A stretch of DNA of 64,000 bases from Burkholderiales bacterium (GTDB taxonomy: Bacteria; Pseudomonadota; Gammaproteobacteria; Burkholderiales; Burkholderiaceae_C), in NCBI GenBank assembly GCA_016213325.1, contig JACRAY010000009.1, positions 310,001 to 374,000 of the forward strand, in the 5' to 3' direction. Each line of letters starts with the position of its first letter. Within the stretch, counting starts at the first letter, position 1. The translations under genes were made by a program, and so were the position numbers. The notes below the pieces were generated by a model. It was given only the letters and a program-made list of their open reading frames with translations. It had not been told where the DNA came from and did not search any database. Below are positions 28,890 to 36,893 of the stretch, piece after piece.

Positions 28890-29669
28890 CTAGTGGATGT
28901 CGACGGTTACCGGTGCGTGGTCGCTGGGCTTGGGCCACTTGCGCGGCACGCGGTCGATGGTGCATGCCTTTACCCGGTCGCGCAACGGGGCCGACACGAG
29001 GATGTGGTCGATGCGCAATCCCTTGTTCTTCTGGTAGCCCAGCATGCGGTAGTCCCACCACGAATAGCTTTTCGGCGGCTGCTCGAACAGGCGGAAGCTG
29101 TCCACCATGCCCAGCTCCAGCAGCGCGCGGAAGTGGTCGCGCTCCTCGGTGGTGTGGTGGATGGTTTCGCGCAGCCCCTCGGGGTCGTGCGAGTCGCGGT
29201 CTTCCGGCGTGATGTTGAAGTCGCCCAGCAGCACCAGCCGCGGGTGGCGCGCCATCTCCTCGCGCAGGTAGTTGCGCAGGCCGCGCAGCCAGTTCATCTT
29301 GTAGTCGAACTTGTCGGTGCCGGGCGCCTGGCCGTTCACGAAGTAGCCGTTGACGACGCGCAACGCACCTTCGGGCGTTTCCATCGTGGCCGCGATCACG
29401 CGCGAGTTCTCGTCTTCGAAGCCCGTGATGTTCTTCACCACGTCGGCCAGCGGCGTGCGGCTCATGATCGCCACGCCGTTGTACGTCTTCTGCCCGAAGA
29501 CGGCGCAGTGCCCGTAACCCGCCGCGCGCAGTTCATCCAGCGGGAACTTGTCGTCGGTGAGCTTCAGCTCCTGCAGGCACAGCACGTCGACCGGGTTGGC
29601 CGCGGTCCAATCCAGCACGTGCTGCAGCCGCGCGGTGAGGGAGTTGACGTTCCAGGTGGTGATTCTCAT
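28890..29669 (-). CDS. xth: Exodeoxyribonuclease III
   Basis: AP endonuclease/3' exonuclease for base-excision repair, 259 residues, full length. Typical signatures are MRITTWNVNSLTARLQHVLDW, DVLCLQELKL (metal-binding Glu), LLGDFNITPEDRDSHDP (catalytic Asp/Asn), KGLRIDHILVS, and the terminal SDHAPVTVDI His. It is probably the first gene of the xth-PhoX unit. Only 29 bases separate its start from the divergent FG-GAP gene. Confidence 0.95.
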   Translation of the reverse strand: MRITTWNVNSLTARLQHVLDWTAANPVDVLCLQELKLTDDKFPLDELRAAGYGHCAVFGQKTYNGVAIMSRTPLADVVKNITGFEDENSRVIAATMETPEGALRVVNGYFVNGQAPGTDKFDYKMNWLRGLRNYLREEMARHPRLVLLGDFNITPEDRDSHDPEGLRETIHHTTEERDHFRALLELGMVDSFRLFEQPPKSYSWWDYRMLGYQKNKGLRIDHILVSAPLRDRVKACTIDRVPRKWPKPSDHAPVTVDIH

Positions 29670-29698
29670 GGCGCGAGCAATTCTATATAGTCGAATCG

Positions 29699-31594
29699 AT
29701 GACGCCTGACTTCGCTCTCGGGGCCATCACTCTCGACGCGCTGCCTGCGACACCGCTTGCATCCGCGAACAACGGCAGCGTCAACCAGGTCTACAGCGTC
29801 GACCTCGATGCCGACGGCGCGAGTGACTTGCTGATTTTCGGCGGGACATCCTCCACGGGGTTGATCCAGCCGGGGTTCGTCGCATTCGGCGATGGGCACG
29901 GCGGCTACGTTCCCGCGGCAGTCACGAAGTTCCCGGAGCTGGCGTCTGTCCACGTTCGCGAGCTCGCCTTGGCCGACTTCAACGACGACGGCGACCTCGA
30001 CGTCTTCGTCGGCGATCATGGGTGGGACGTCCCGCCGTTCGCCGGCGCACAGAACCACCTGTACCTGTCCAATGGCGATGGGACCTGGCGCGACGCCACG
30101 GGTACGCTGCCGCAGCAGTCGGACTTCACGCACAGCGTGGCGACCGGCGACCTCGACGGCGATGGTGACATCGACATCCTGGCCAACAACAGCGCGCTTC
30201 CGAGCTACGTCCATGTGCTGCTCAATGACGGGGACGGCCAGTTCACGCCGCGCACGGATTTCCTGCCCACCGGCCCGGACGAACTGCTCGACCCGACCCA
30301 GCGCAATTCACTCGCAGCGGCGATGGCGGACCTCGACCACGACGGTTGGGACGACATCGTCCTGGGAACGGGTGTTCCCAACCCGAACGAAGTTCCGGCC
30401 CAGGTGCTCTGGAACGAAGAAGGCAGCTTCGGCCCCGCGGCCGTCACCGACTTGCCGCTGCCGGCGCGCTTCGGCGAGCATCCGGAAGCGCTCCTGACTT
30501 ACGAACTCATCCCGATGGACGTCGATTTCGACGGCCGCACCGACCTGGTGCTCAGCTGGATCCAGTCGGTGGAACTGGGTGGGTACGAGTTGCAGGTGCT
30601 GGTCAACGACGGAAACCGCGGGTTCACCGACCGGACCAGCGAATTCATCCCCGACCTCGCCGCGCAAAGCAGCCCCGACTTGCACTGGATCCAGTTCCTC
30701 GTGCCAGCCGACATGAACGGCGACGGCCGCATGGACTTGGTCGTGGATGCGCGCGGCGGGCAGAAGCCCGTCGACTTCCCCGTCGCGTTGATCCACCAGG
30801 CCGATGGCACGTTCGCCGTGTTCAGGCAGTCCGACACGCCGTGGGTCCTGGGCGGGCCCCACTGGGCGTGGTGGCCGGGCGGAACAGGCTTCTTCGCCAT
30901 TGACCGCCCGCAAGACGGCTTTGTCGGTGGCGACATGTTCGGCATCACTTTCGACAGCGCCGGCCCGCACTGGGTGGGCGGCACGGTGGGCGACGACGAA
31001 CTTCAGGGCACTGCGGGCGCCGACGAGATCGCGGGCTTTGCCGGTGACGACTCCATCAACGGCGGGGCCGGCGTCGACTTCGCGCGCTACAGCGGGAACC
31101 GCGACGACGCCGGGCTCACGCCCGGCAATGCCACATGGTTCGTCACGGCGCCGGGGTCCGGCGCCGATGCGCTGGTGGAAGTGGAGCGCCTGCAGTTCGA
31201 CGACACCTGGGTCGCGCTCGACATCGACGGCCCGGCGGGCCAGGTGGCGCGCATCCTCGGCGCCTTGTTCGGGCCGGCGGCCGTGGCCAACCCGGGCTAC
31301 GTGGGTATCGGGCTGGACTTCCTCGACTCGGGCATGTCCTACTCGGACCTCGTGACGCTGGCCGTGTCGCTCTTCGGCCCGCGCTCGCACGCGGCCTTCG
31401 TGAACTCGGTCTATTCGAACGTGGTGGGCGTGGCACCGGCGCCGGCCGAACTGGCACACTTCGTGGGCTTGCTGGACGCCGGTGCGTTCACACAGTCATC
31501 GCTCGCTTTCCTCGCCTGCGAAACGGAGTTGGTCGCCGTGCGCATCGACCTGGCCGGGCTGGCGGCCAGCGGGCTGGAATACGTGCCCAATTGA
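29699..31594 (+). CDS. FG-GAP/VCBS repeat protein with RTX-like segment, probably secreted
   Basis: A 631-residue acidic protein with no N-terminal signal. The first 400 residues hold FG-GAP/VCBS-type calcium-binding repeats (DLDADGASDLLIF, DFNDDGDLDVFVGD, DLDGDGDIDILANN, DLDHDGWDDIVLG, DMNGDGRMDLVVD). Around residues 430-460 is a short RTX-like block (GTAGADEIAGFAGDDSINGGAGVD), and the C-terminal 150 residues resemble a DUF4214-type domain. The features fit a type I secreted calcium-binding surface or extracellular protein; no ABC exporter is in view. It is divergent from xth. Confidence 0.82.
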   Translation: MTPDFALGAITLDALPATPLASANNGSVNQVYSVDLDADGASDLLIFGGTSSTGLIQPGFVAFGDGHGGYVPAAVTKFPELASVHVRELALADFNDDGDLDVFVGDHGWDVPPFAGAQNHLYLSNGDGTWRDATGTLPQQSDFTHSVATGDLDGDGDIDILANNSALPSYVHVLLNDGDGQFTPRTDFLPTGPDELLDPTQRNSLAAAMADLDHDGWDDIVLGTGVPNPNEVPAQVLWNEEGSFGPAAVTDLPLPARFGEHPEALLTYELIPMDVDFDGRTDLVLSWIQSVELGGYELQVLVNDGNRGFTDRTSEFIPDLAAQSSPDLHWIQFLVPADMNGDGRMDLVVDARGGQKPVDFPVALIHQADGTFAVFRQSDTPWVLGGPHWAWWPGGTGFFAIDRPQDGFVGGDMFGITFDSAGPHWVGGTVGDDELQGTAGADEIAGFAGDDSINGGAGVDFARYSGNRDDAGLTPGNATWFVTAPGSGADALVEVERLQFDDTWVALDIDGPAGQVARILGALFGPAAVANPGYVGIGLDFLDSGMSYSDLVTLAVSLFGPRSHAAFVNSVYSNVVGVAPAPAELAHFVGLLDAGAFTQSSLAFLACETELVAVRIDLAGLAASGLEYVPN

Positions 31595-31604
31595 ACGGTC
31601 AGTT

Positions 31605-33320
31605 GTGATCTTGTCCATTTCGCGCTTTCTCGTCGGGGTCCTGCTGGCGGTGCCGTGCCTGATGGCGGCAGCGGCCGTGCCGTTGCTGCAGTTGAAGCCG
31701 ACCGACACCGTCGTGAACCTGGCGCCGCTGATGGTGCAGGACGTCCTGCCGGCGCGCGATATGCCGGGCCCAGACGCCTTGTGGGCGCTGCCGGTGCGGG
31801 CTTCGACGACACCGCGCGAGCCCCACATGGAAGTGGACCCCGGGCAGCTCGTGGTCGGACGGCTGGTCCTGCAGGCCGGCAGCGAACTGAGGCAGTTCGT
31901 GGTGCTGGTTCCGTCGCCGCGCATGGACGAAGTGCGCGTCTGGTACCGCTACGGCGACACCGGGGCCTGGAAGGGCGCGAGGGCGGGCGACATGGTGCCG
32001 CTGCCGCAATGGCCTTTCGTCGGCCCGATGCCGGCCTTCCCGGTGCTGCTGGGCGAGCAGCCCGCGCAGGTGATCGTCGCCGTGGTGAATGACGGCGGGC
32101 TGGGGTCGCCGGTGATGCTGCTGCCCGACCCCGACTACCGCAAGGTCCACGCGCACCAGGCGGCGGTGTCCGGCTTCGTCGGCGGCCTGGGCATCATGGT
32201 GGTGATCCTCTGCCTGGTGTCGGCTTTCTCGCTGGCCCGCGGGGCCAGCCTGCTGCTGACGGTGGTGGCCCTATGGGCGCTGGTGTTCGTGCTGTGCCTG
32301 AACGGGTCCATGGCCATGTGGATCACGCCCGAACTGCCCTGGTTCAACGACGCGAGCAAGCACGCCAGCTCGGTGGTCCTGAGCGGGCTGGTGCTGAGCA
32401 TGACCGCCGTGGCGCTGGACGCCCGGTACTTCCGGCGCGCATCCCAAGCGGTCGCGATCGCGGCGCCGCTGCTGGCACTGGCTTATGCAGCGGTGCAGGC
32501 TGCCTGGCTGCCGCACGACTGGCGCGGGATGGGCGCACTCGGGTGGGCCGTGTTCTGCTGCCTGGCCGGCCTGGCGCTGTGCGGCTTCAGCGCACTGGCG
32601 GGCGGACGTTTCGTGCGGCTGGTGGTTGCGGCCAACCTCTGTTATGCGCTGGCAGTGGCCAGCGCCGTGTTCGACCCCTTCGAAATCGTGAGCGAGCTCG
32701 ACCTGAGCGATGCCTTGACCGATGTGCTGGTGTACGCCAGCGTGCTCGTGTTCCGCTACATGCTCTTCATGCGCGAGCGCTACGGCCGCGACGTGCTCGG
32801 GCGCGCGGCCATCGGTGCCAACCGGGACCCGCTGACGGCGCTGCTGTCGTACTCGGGCTTCCAGCACGCGTACGACGGCGCCATGCTGCGCCAGGGCAGC
32901 CAGGGCCGCCCGGGCGGCCAGGGCCAGCGCACCTGGGTGATGCTGTTCCTGCTGCCGGGACTGGAGCAGACCAGCGTGGAGCTGGGCTTCGTGCTTTCCG
33001 AGCGCGCCCTGGTGCGCTTCGCCGCCACGTTGCAGTCGGTGCTGGGTGACAACTGGTCGATCGGGCGCCTGTCGAAGACGCGCTTTGCGGCCGTCAGCAA
33101 CCGCAGCATGGACGCGCCCCTGGTGAAGGACATCGCCACCCAGGTGATGGCGGCCAGCACGCGCCTGTCGGATGAACTCGGCCCGTCGGGCAACTTCGAC
33201 CTGCGCATCGTCTTCACGCGTTGCGTGCCGGAAGTGGGCGGCCTGAAGGGCCTGTTGACGCGCCTGGAGGAGCCTGCGCGTGCGCTCGAAGGGAGCAACA
33301 AGCGCATCACGCTCGTTTGA
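31605..33320 (+). CDS. Second 7TMR-DISM sensor with degenerate GGDEF-like domain
   Basis: Membrane sensor of about 571 residues with a signal-like N-terminus (ISRFLVGVLLAVPCLMAAAAV), a periplasmic DISM-like beta domain (about 30-170), a seven-helix membrane block (about 185-385), and a cytoplasmic domain starting GANRDPLTALLSYSGFQHAY. The GGDEF position reads WSIGRLSKTRFAAVS, so no cyclase active site remains. The best start is GTG 31605 (10 bases after the upstream stop); the longer open frame lies inside the upstream gene. It has the same architecture as the protein at 18635-20386, suggesting paralogues. Function unknown. Confidence 0.8.
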   Translation: MILSISRFLVGVLLAVPCLMAAAAVPLLQLKPTDTVVNLAPLMVQDVLPARDMPGPDALWALPVRASTTPREPHMEVDPGQLVVGRLVLQAGSELRQFVVLVPSPRMDEVRVWYRYGDTGAWKGARAGDMVPLPQWPFVGPMPAFPVLLGEQPAQVIVAVVNDGGLGSPVMLLPDPDYRKVHAHQAAVSGFVGGLGIMVVILCLVSAFSLARGASLLLTVVALWALVFVLCLNGSMAMWITPELPWFNDASKHASSVVLSGLVLSMTAVALDARYFRRASQAVAIAAPLLALAYAAVQAAWLPHDWRGMGALGWAVFCCLAGLALCGFSALAGGRFVRLVVAANLCYALAVASAVFDPFEIVSELDLSDALTDVLVYASVLVFRYMLFMRERYGRDVLGRAAIGANRDPLTALLSYSGFQHAYDGAMLRQGSQGRPGGQGQRTWVMLFLLPGLEQTSVELGFVLSERALVRFAATLQSVLGDNWSIGRLSKTRFAAVSNRSMDAPLVKDIATQVMAASTRLSDELGPSGNFDLRIVFTRCVPEVGGLKGLLTRLEEPARALEGSNKRITLV

Positions 33321-33905
33321 TCAGACGTGCAGCACCGCCGCGGCGCCGATGGCCATGCCGACGGCGCCCAGGCCGAACATGCCCCACTCGAGCCACTTCT
33401 TCTTGGTCAGCAGCGCCATTGCCGCGAGTGCGATCGACACCTGCAGCGCGGTGGTGGCCTGCGCCCAGCGATGATGCAAGTGCATCTGGTCGTCGCTCTT
33501 GCGGTCCCACTCCTTGGCCTCCAGCTCGATCTTCTCGGCGCCGAGCTGGATCTCCTTCTTCTCCTTCTCGTAGCGGTCGATCTTGGCCTGGTACTTCTCC
33601 TTGTCGGCTGCCACCGGCGCGAGGTCGCGCGACACCTCGGCCAGCGACTGCTTGGTGCTCTTGGCCTGGAAGTAGTTCCATTGGTTGGACGCTTCGGTCT
33701 TCTTGATCGCCGCATTGTTCTTGTACAGGCCTGCGTTGGCCTGCGTGGCGCCGCCCATGTACGCGAAGATCGCGCCCACGGTGGCGATCACCGCGGTGAA
33801 CAGCGCGATCTGGTTGGTCATGCTCTCGCCGTGCGCGGCCTGCTGCTGCGCATGTTCGAGTTCGTGGTCGTGCGGTCCGTGGACGTGGAATCCTGCTCCG
33901 GACAT
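33321..33905 (-). CDS. DUF4337 family membrane protein
   Basis: A 194-residue protein with a His-rich N-terminus (FHVHGPHDHELEHAQQQ), one membrane helix (about residues 30-52, NQIALFTAVIATVGAIFAYMGG), a soluble coiled-coil middle (KYQAKIDRYEKEKKEIQLGAEKIELEAKEWDR), and two C-terminal helices. This is the DUF4337 architecture; function unknown. It begins 2 bases after the folA stop with RBS GGAG, so it belongs to the thyA-folA operon. Confidence 0.85.
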   Translation of the reverse strand: MSGAGFHVHGPHDHELEHAQQQAAHGESMTNQIALFTAVIATVGAIFAYMGGATQANAGLYKNNAAIKKTEASNQWNYFQAKSTKQSLAEVSRDLAPVAADKEKYQAKIDRYEKEKKEIQLGAEKIELEAKEWDRKSDDQMHLHHRWAQATTALQVSIALAAMALLTKKKWLEWGMFGLGAVGMAIGAAAVLHV

Positions 33906-33907
33906 GG

Positions 33908-34396
33908 TCAATCTCCGTGGGTATAGGTGACGAAACTGTAGGGAAGTCCCGCCGCAGAAATGTGGCTGGTGCGCGCCACCTCGCGCCACTCGGGGCCGAG
34001 GGGCGGCATGAAGGTGTCGCCATCGAAGTCGGCGTCGATCTCGGTGATTTCGGCCACCTGCGCGATCGCCAGCGCCTGCCGGAAGATCTCGGTGCCGCCG
34101 GTGACCCATGCGATGGGAACGTCGCCGCACAAGGCCACTGCCTCTTCGAGCGACGCCGCGCGCAGCGCGCCGTCGGCCTGCCAGTCGGCCTGGCGCGTGA
34201 TCACGATGTTCTTGCGCCCCGGCAACGGCCGGAACTTCGGCGGCACCGAGTCCCAGGTCTTGCGGCCCATGATGACCGGCGCGCCGATCGTCTTCGCCTT
34301 GAAATGCGCGAGGTCTTCGGGGATGTGCCAGGGCAGCTTGCCGCCCTTGCCGATCACGCCGTTGCGCGAGCGGGCGTAGATGAGCCCGAGCTTCAC
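33908..34396 (-). CDS. folA: Dihydrofolate reductase
   Basis: NADPH-dependent reduction of dihydrofolate to tetrahydrofolate, 162 residues. Shows [29 protein letters not shown] (active site with PEDL acid), [20 protein letters not shown] and [13 protein letters not shown]. The chosen GTG overlaps the thyA TGA stop (GTGA), which gives a normal length; a far longer open frame upstream is only shadow of thyA. The coupling suits the pathway, since ThyA makes dihydrofolate that FolA recycles. Confidence 0.95.
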   Translation of the reverse strand: MKLGLIYARSRNGVIGKGGKLPWHIPEDLAHFKAKTIGAPVIMGRKTWDSVPPKFRPLPGRKNIVITRQADWQADGALRAASLEEAVALCGDVPIAWVTGGTEIFRQALAIAQVAEITEIDADFDGDTFMPPLGPEWREVARTSHISAAGLPYSFVTYTHGD

Positions 34397-35244
34397 ACGG
34401 CCACCGGTGCCTTGATCGGCGGATGCGGGTCGTAGCCTTCCACCGCAAAATCTTCGTACTCGTAGTCGAAGATCGACGCCGGCTTGCGCCTGATGGCCAG
34501 CGTGGGGTAGGGCCGCGGTTCGCGTGACAACTGCAGTTCCACCTGTTCGTGGTGGTTGCTGTAGATGTGGCAGTCGCCGCCGGTCCACACGAAGTCGCCC
34601 ACGCCCAGGTCGCACTGCTGCGCCATCATGTGCGTGAGCAGCGCGTAGCTCGCGATGTTGAAAGGCACGCCCAGGAAGATGTCGGCGCTGCGCTGGTACA
34701 ACTGGCACGACAGCTTGCCGTCGGCCACGTAGAACTGGAAGAACGCGTGGCAGGGCGCCAGCGCCATCTTCGGGATGTCGGCCACGTTCCACGCGCTCAC
34801 GATGATGCGCCGCGAGTCGGGGTTGCTGCGGATCGTGTCGACGGCCTGCTGGATCTGGTCGACGTGCCCCCCGTCCGGCGTGGGCCAGCTGCGCCACTGC
34901 ACGCCGTACACGGGCCCCAGGTCGCCGTCTTCCCTGGCCCATTCGTCCCAGATCGAGACGCCGCGTTCCTTCAGCCAGATGTTGCTGCTCGATCCCTGCA
35001 GGAACCACAGCAGCTCGATGATGATGGACTTGAGGTGGACCTTCTTGGTCGTCACCAGCGGGAAGCCTTCGTTCAGGTCGAAGCGCATCTGGTAGCCGAA
35101 CACGCTGCGCGTACCGGTGCCGGTGCGATCGGTCTTGGGCGTGCCATGCGTGTAGACATGGCGCATGAAATCTTCGTACTGGCTAGATAGCGTGCGCTTC
35201 TTCGCTTCAGAAGGGCTCCCTCTAGTTCTGTCCTTGAGATGCAT
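34393..35244 (-). CDS. thyA: Thymidylate synthase
   Basis: Methylates dUMP to dTMP with methylene-tetrahydrofolate. The 283-residue frame includes the catalytic Cys in [23 protein letters not shown], the [12 protein letters not shown] motif and GDCHIYSNH. Conserved sequence begins at [14 protein letters not shown] (residue 21). The preceding about 19 codons ([19 protein letters not shown]) have lower GC, like the upstream metallopeptidase gene, and the ATG overlaps that gene's TAA (TAATG). The N-terminus therefore seems partly derived from the inserted sequence. It heads a thyA-folA-DUF4337 operon. Confidence 0.95.
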   Translation of the reverse strand: MHLKDRTRGSPSEAKKRTLSSQYEDFMRHVYTHGTPKTDRTGTGTRSVFGYQMRFDLNEGFPLVTTKKVHLKSIIIELLWFLQGSSSNIWLKERGVSIWDEWAREDGDLGPVYGVQWRSWPTPDGGHVDQIQQAVDTIRSNPDSRRIIVSAWNVADIPKMALAPCHAFFQFYVADGKLSCQLYQRSADIFLGVPFNIASYALLTHMMAQQCDLGVGDFVWTGGDCHIYSNHHEQVELQLSREPRPYPTLAIRRKPASIFDYEYEDFAVEGYDPHPPIKAPVAV

Positions 35245-36176
35245 TACTTCCGCCGGCTGGAGAGATTGTTGGACATCAAGAAGAGCTTGAGCTCTTCCAG
35301 CCTAATCGCCATCGTCTCTATCGAAACATTGAAGCGGACTGCGAGTGACACAAGTGGAACTCCGTGATGCTCGGTCAACGAAGCTAACCGTCTAGCTGCC
35401 ATGCGCTTGACGTCTGCTCCTCTTGGGAGCTTTTCACCAAAAGTCGCGCGCTCGTCAAATCGAACTGGAGCAAATCCAAATGTTTCTTCAAACACGCGCC
35501 GCACTTGCTTTGCTGGCATGAGGAATAGCGTGGCGAATCGATTGGCTTCGCGCTCGTCGGGGTCATTCACTGGTGAACTTCCATCGAGTGCACGATCGCG
35601 ATGCAAGCCTGACCCTTCATGCAGAACGGAGTGAGCCAGTTCATGCGCTAGTGTGAACGCGCGAACATTGCGCGAAAACTGAGTAGAAATCTGAACACTT
35701 TGACGGCGCTTGTCGATGACTCCGGCCACCTCAATCATTCCATCGGTAGTGGCGAACTGGCCTAGCGACTCGACCTCGTCTACTTGATACCCCAGTGATC
35801 GGAGAGCAATCGCCGGATCAAGGACTGTGAGAGGGTCGTTGACGTCACTTCCAACTAGTTCAACTCGTCTGCTCCACAAGCTCAGCTGTAGGTTGCGCAC
35901 AATCTCTTCTAGCTCCAAGTCAGACCTGCGGAGTCTTGCCTTTCGTATCGCTACCACAGGCGTTGATTCAGCTATGCCGTCAAATCGCTGAATCCCCTGA
36001 GCATTTCGCGAGACATCGTCGATGTGAGCGTAAGGATTCTCCAAGCGAACACGATCATGCGTTCGCTCCTCGTGTTCAGCCAATTCCTCCACAAAGGCGA
36101 AAGGATTCTGAAGCACCTTGCGCCGCTCATGCAGAACATCCATGAATGTCTTCACGTGGACCTCGATTTGAGTCAC
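35244..36176 (-). CDS. ImmA/IrrE family metallopeptidase, low-GC
   Basis: Predicted zinc metallopeptidase of the DUF955 (ImmA/IrrE) family, 310 residues, of the kind that cleaves XRE-type repressors in mobile elements or stress responses. The HExxH motif is [17 protein letters not shown] (about residue 178), with a downstream [15 protein letters not shown] helix supplying the third ligand Glu. No helix-turn-helix is evident and no repressor gene is adjacent. The first about 150 residues are unusual and unrecognised. Base composition is clearly lower in GC than all neighbours, with frequent A/T-ending codons, indicating recent transfer. Start GTG 36176 or ATG 36143. Its stop overlaps the thyA ATG. 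Confidence 0.82.
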   Translation of the reverse strand: MTQIEVHVKTFMDVLHERRKVLQNPFAFVEELAEHEERTHDRVRLENPYAHIDDVSRNAQGIQRFDGIAESTPVVAIRKARLRRSDLELEEIVRNLQLSLWSRRVELVGSDVNDPLTVLDPAIALRSLGYQVDEVESLGQFATTDGMIEVAGVIDKRRQSVQISTQFSRNVRAFTLAHELAHSVLHEGSGLHRDRALDGSSPVNDPDEREANRFATLFLMPAKQVRRVFEETFGFAPVRFDERATFGEKLPRGADVKRMAARRLASLTEHHGVPLVSLAVRFNVSIETMAIRLEELKLFLMSNNLSSRRK

Positions 36177-36309
36177 CCAACACCCCCATTATCGCGTGTC
36201 GCGGCTCGACCGATTCCTTGGAAAGTGACGTTGTGGGGCCACCAGGCTCCCACTTGGATGACTGATCGAGCCAGAGTAGAAGTCGGAACTTGCAACCCCT
36301 GTTTGTCTA
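36177..36309. other. Non-coding gap between ImmA/IrrE gene and ccdB
   Basis: The 133 bases have mixed composition with the lower-GC character of the insert on the left. They should contain the promoter of the metallopeptidase gene and the 3' end of the ccdAB transcript. I see no convincing promoter hexamers, terminator or repeat that could be called a boundary. Confidence 0.4.
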
Positions 36310-36624
36310 TCAGTAGGACCCGAAGAGAGTGTCGAGCGCCGCGATCACCTCCGCGGCCTGGGGTTGCAGCGTGGCCACGGCGCTGCGCAATTCTGTGGCA
36401 GGAAAAGCGGCGAGCGCAGCCGTGTCGGCGACGACCGGCTTGCCGGCAATCGTGAAGGCCGGATTCAGGTCACGCATGCGCATCGGGAAAGAGGACGCTG
36501 CCCGTAAAGGGATCACTACCCGTGTCTCGAGGCCGTCGAGATGGGTGTTCTGGATGTCGAGCAGGAAAGGGGTGAGCCGCCGCAGGGCGGCATCCGGGTG
36601 GGAAAAGACGTCGAAGCGGGCCAC
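36310..36624 (-). CDS. ccdB: CcdB-like toxin
   Basis: Toxin of a type II toxin-antitoxin pair; CcdB poisons DNA gyrase by binding GyrA. The 104 residues starting at a GTG have the family pattern: ARFDVFSHPD, LLDIQNTHLDGLETRVVIPL, MRMRDLNPAFTIAGKPVV, and the C-terminal helix ending AALDTLFGSY, with Trp99 of plasmid CcdB replaced. Length and order (antitoxin first, 2-base gap) are standard. The longer in-frame reading upstream overlaps ccdA and was rejected. Chromosomal copies may be stabilisation modules or inactive; activity cannot be read from sequence. Confidence 0.85.
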   Translation of the reverse strand: MARFDVFSHPDAALRRLTPFLLDIQNTHLDGLETRVVIPLRAASSFPMRMRDLNPAFTIAGKPVVADTAALAAFPATELRSAVATLQPQAAEVIAALDTLFGSY

Positions 36625-36626
36625 GG

Positions 36627-36866
36627 TCAGAACTTGCGGTACTTGGCCAGCGGTAGGCCCTCGCGCCGGATCCGCTCGTTGTACGCCTCCATGGCGTCCT
36701 TGTTCTCTTCTTTCCACTTCTCCCAGTAGCGCCGCTTCACTTCCTCAGCCAGCAGCGCGTCGACGGTCTGCGAGATGTTCATGCCGAGATCGCGCGCCAT
36801 CTCCAGCACCTTGCTGTTGAGGGAGAGGTTGGTGGGCTTCTTGGGTGCGTTGTCAAACCTGAGCAT
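36627..36866 (-). CDS. ccdA: CcdA-like antitoxin
   Basis: Antitoxin partner of CcdB, 79 residues. It has a ribbon-helix-helix N-terminus (KKPTNLSLNSKVLEMARDLGMNISQTVDALLAEEV) for DNA binding and autorepression, and the disordered C-terminus RRYWEKWKEENKDAMEAYNERI typical of CcdA, which wraps the toxin. The toxin GTG lies 2 bases after its stop. Promoter lies in the 27 bases upstream plus the neighbouring gene's end. Confidence 0.88.
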   Translation of the reverse strand: MLRFDNAPKKPTNLSLNSKVLEMARDLGMNISQTVDALLAEEVKRRYWEKWKEENKDAMEAYNERIRREGLPLAKYRKF

Positions 36867-36893
36867 GGTGGACCCCCATGAGCTATGCGCATA

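Noticed and set aside
35244-36866. A prophage remnant (ImmA/IrrE plus ccdAB)
   Set aside because: No phage structural, integrase or repressor genes are present; only the metallopeptidase and toxin-antitoxin genes are seen.
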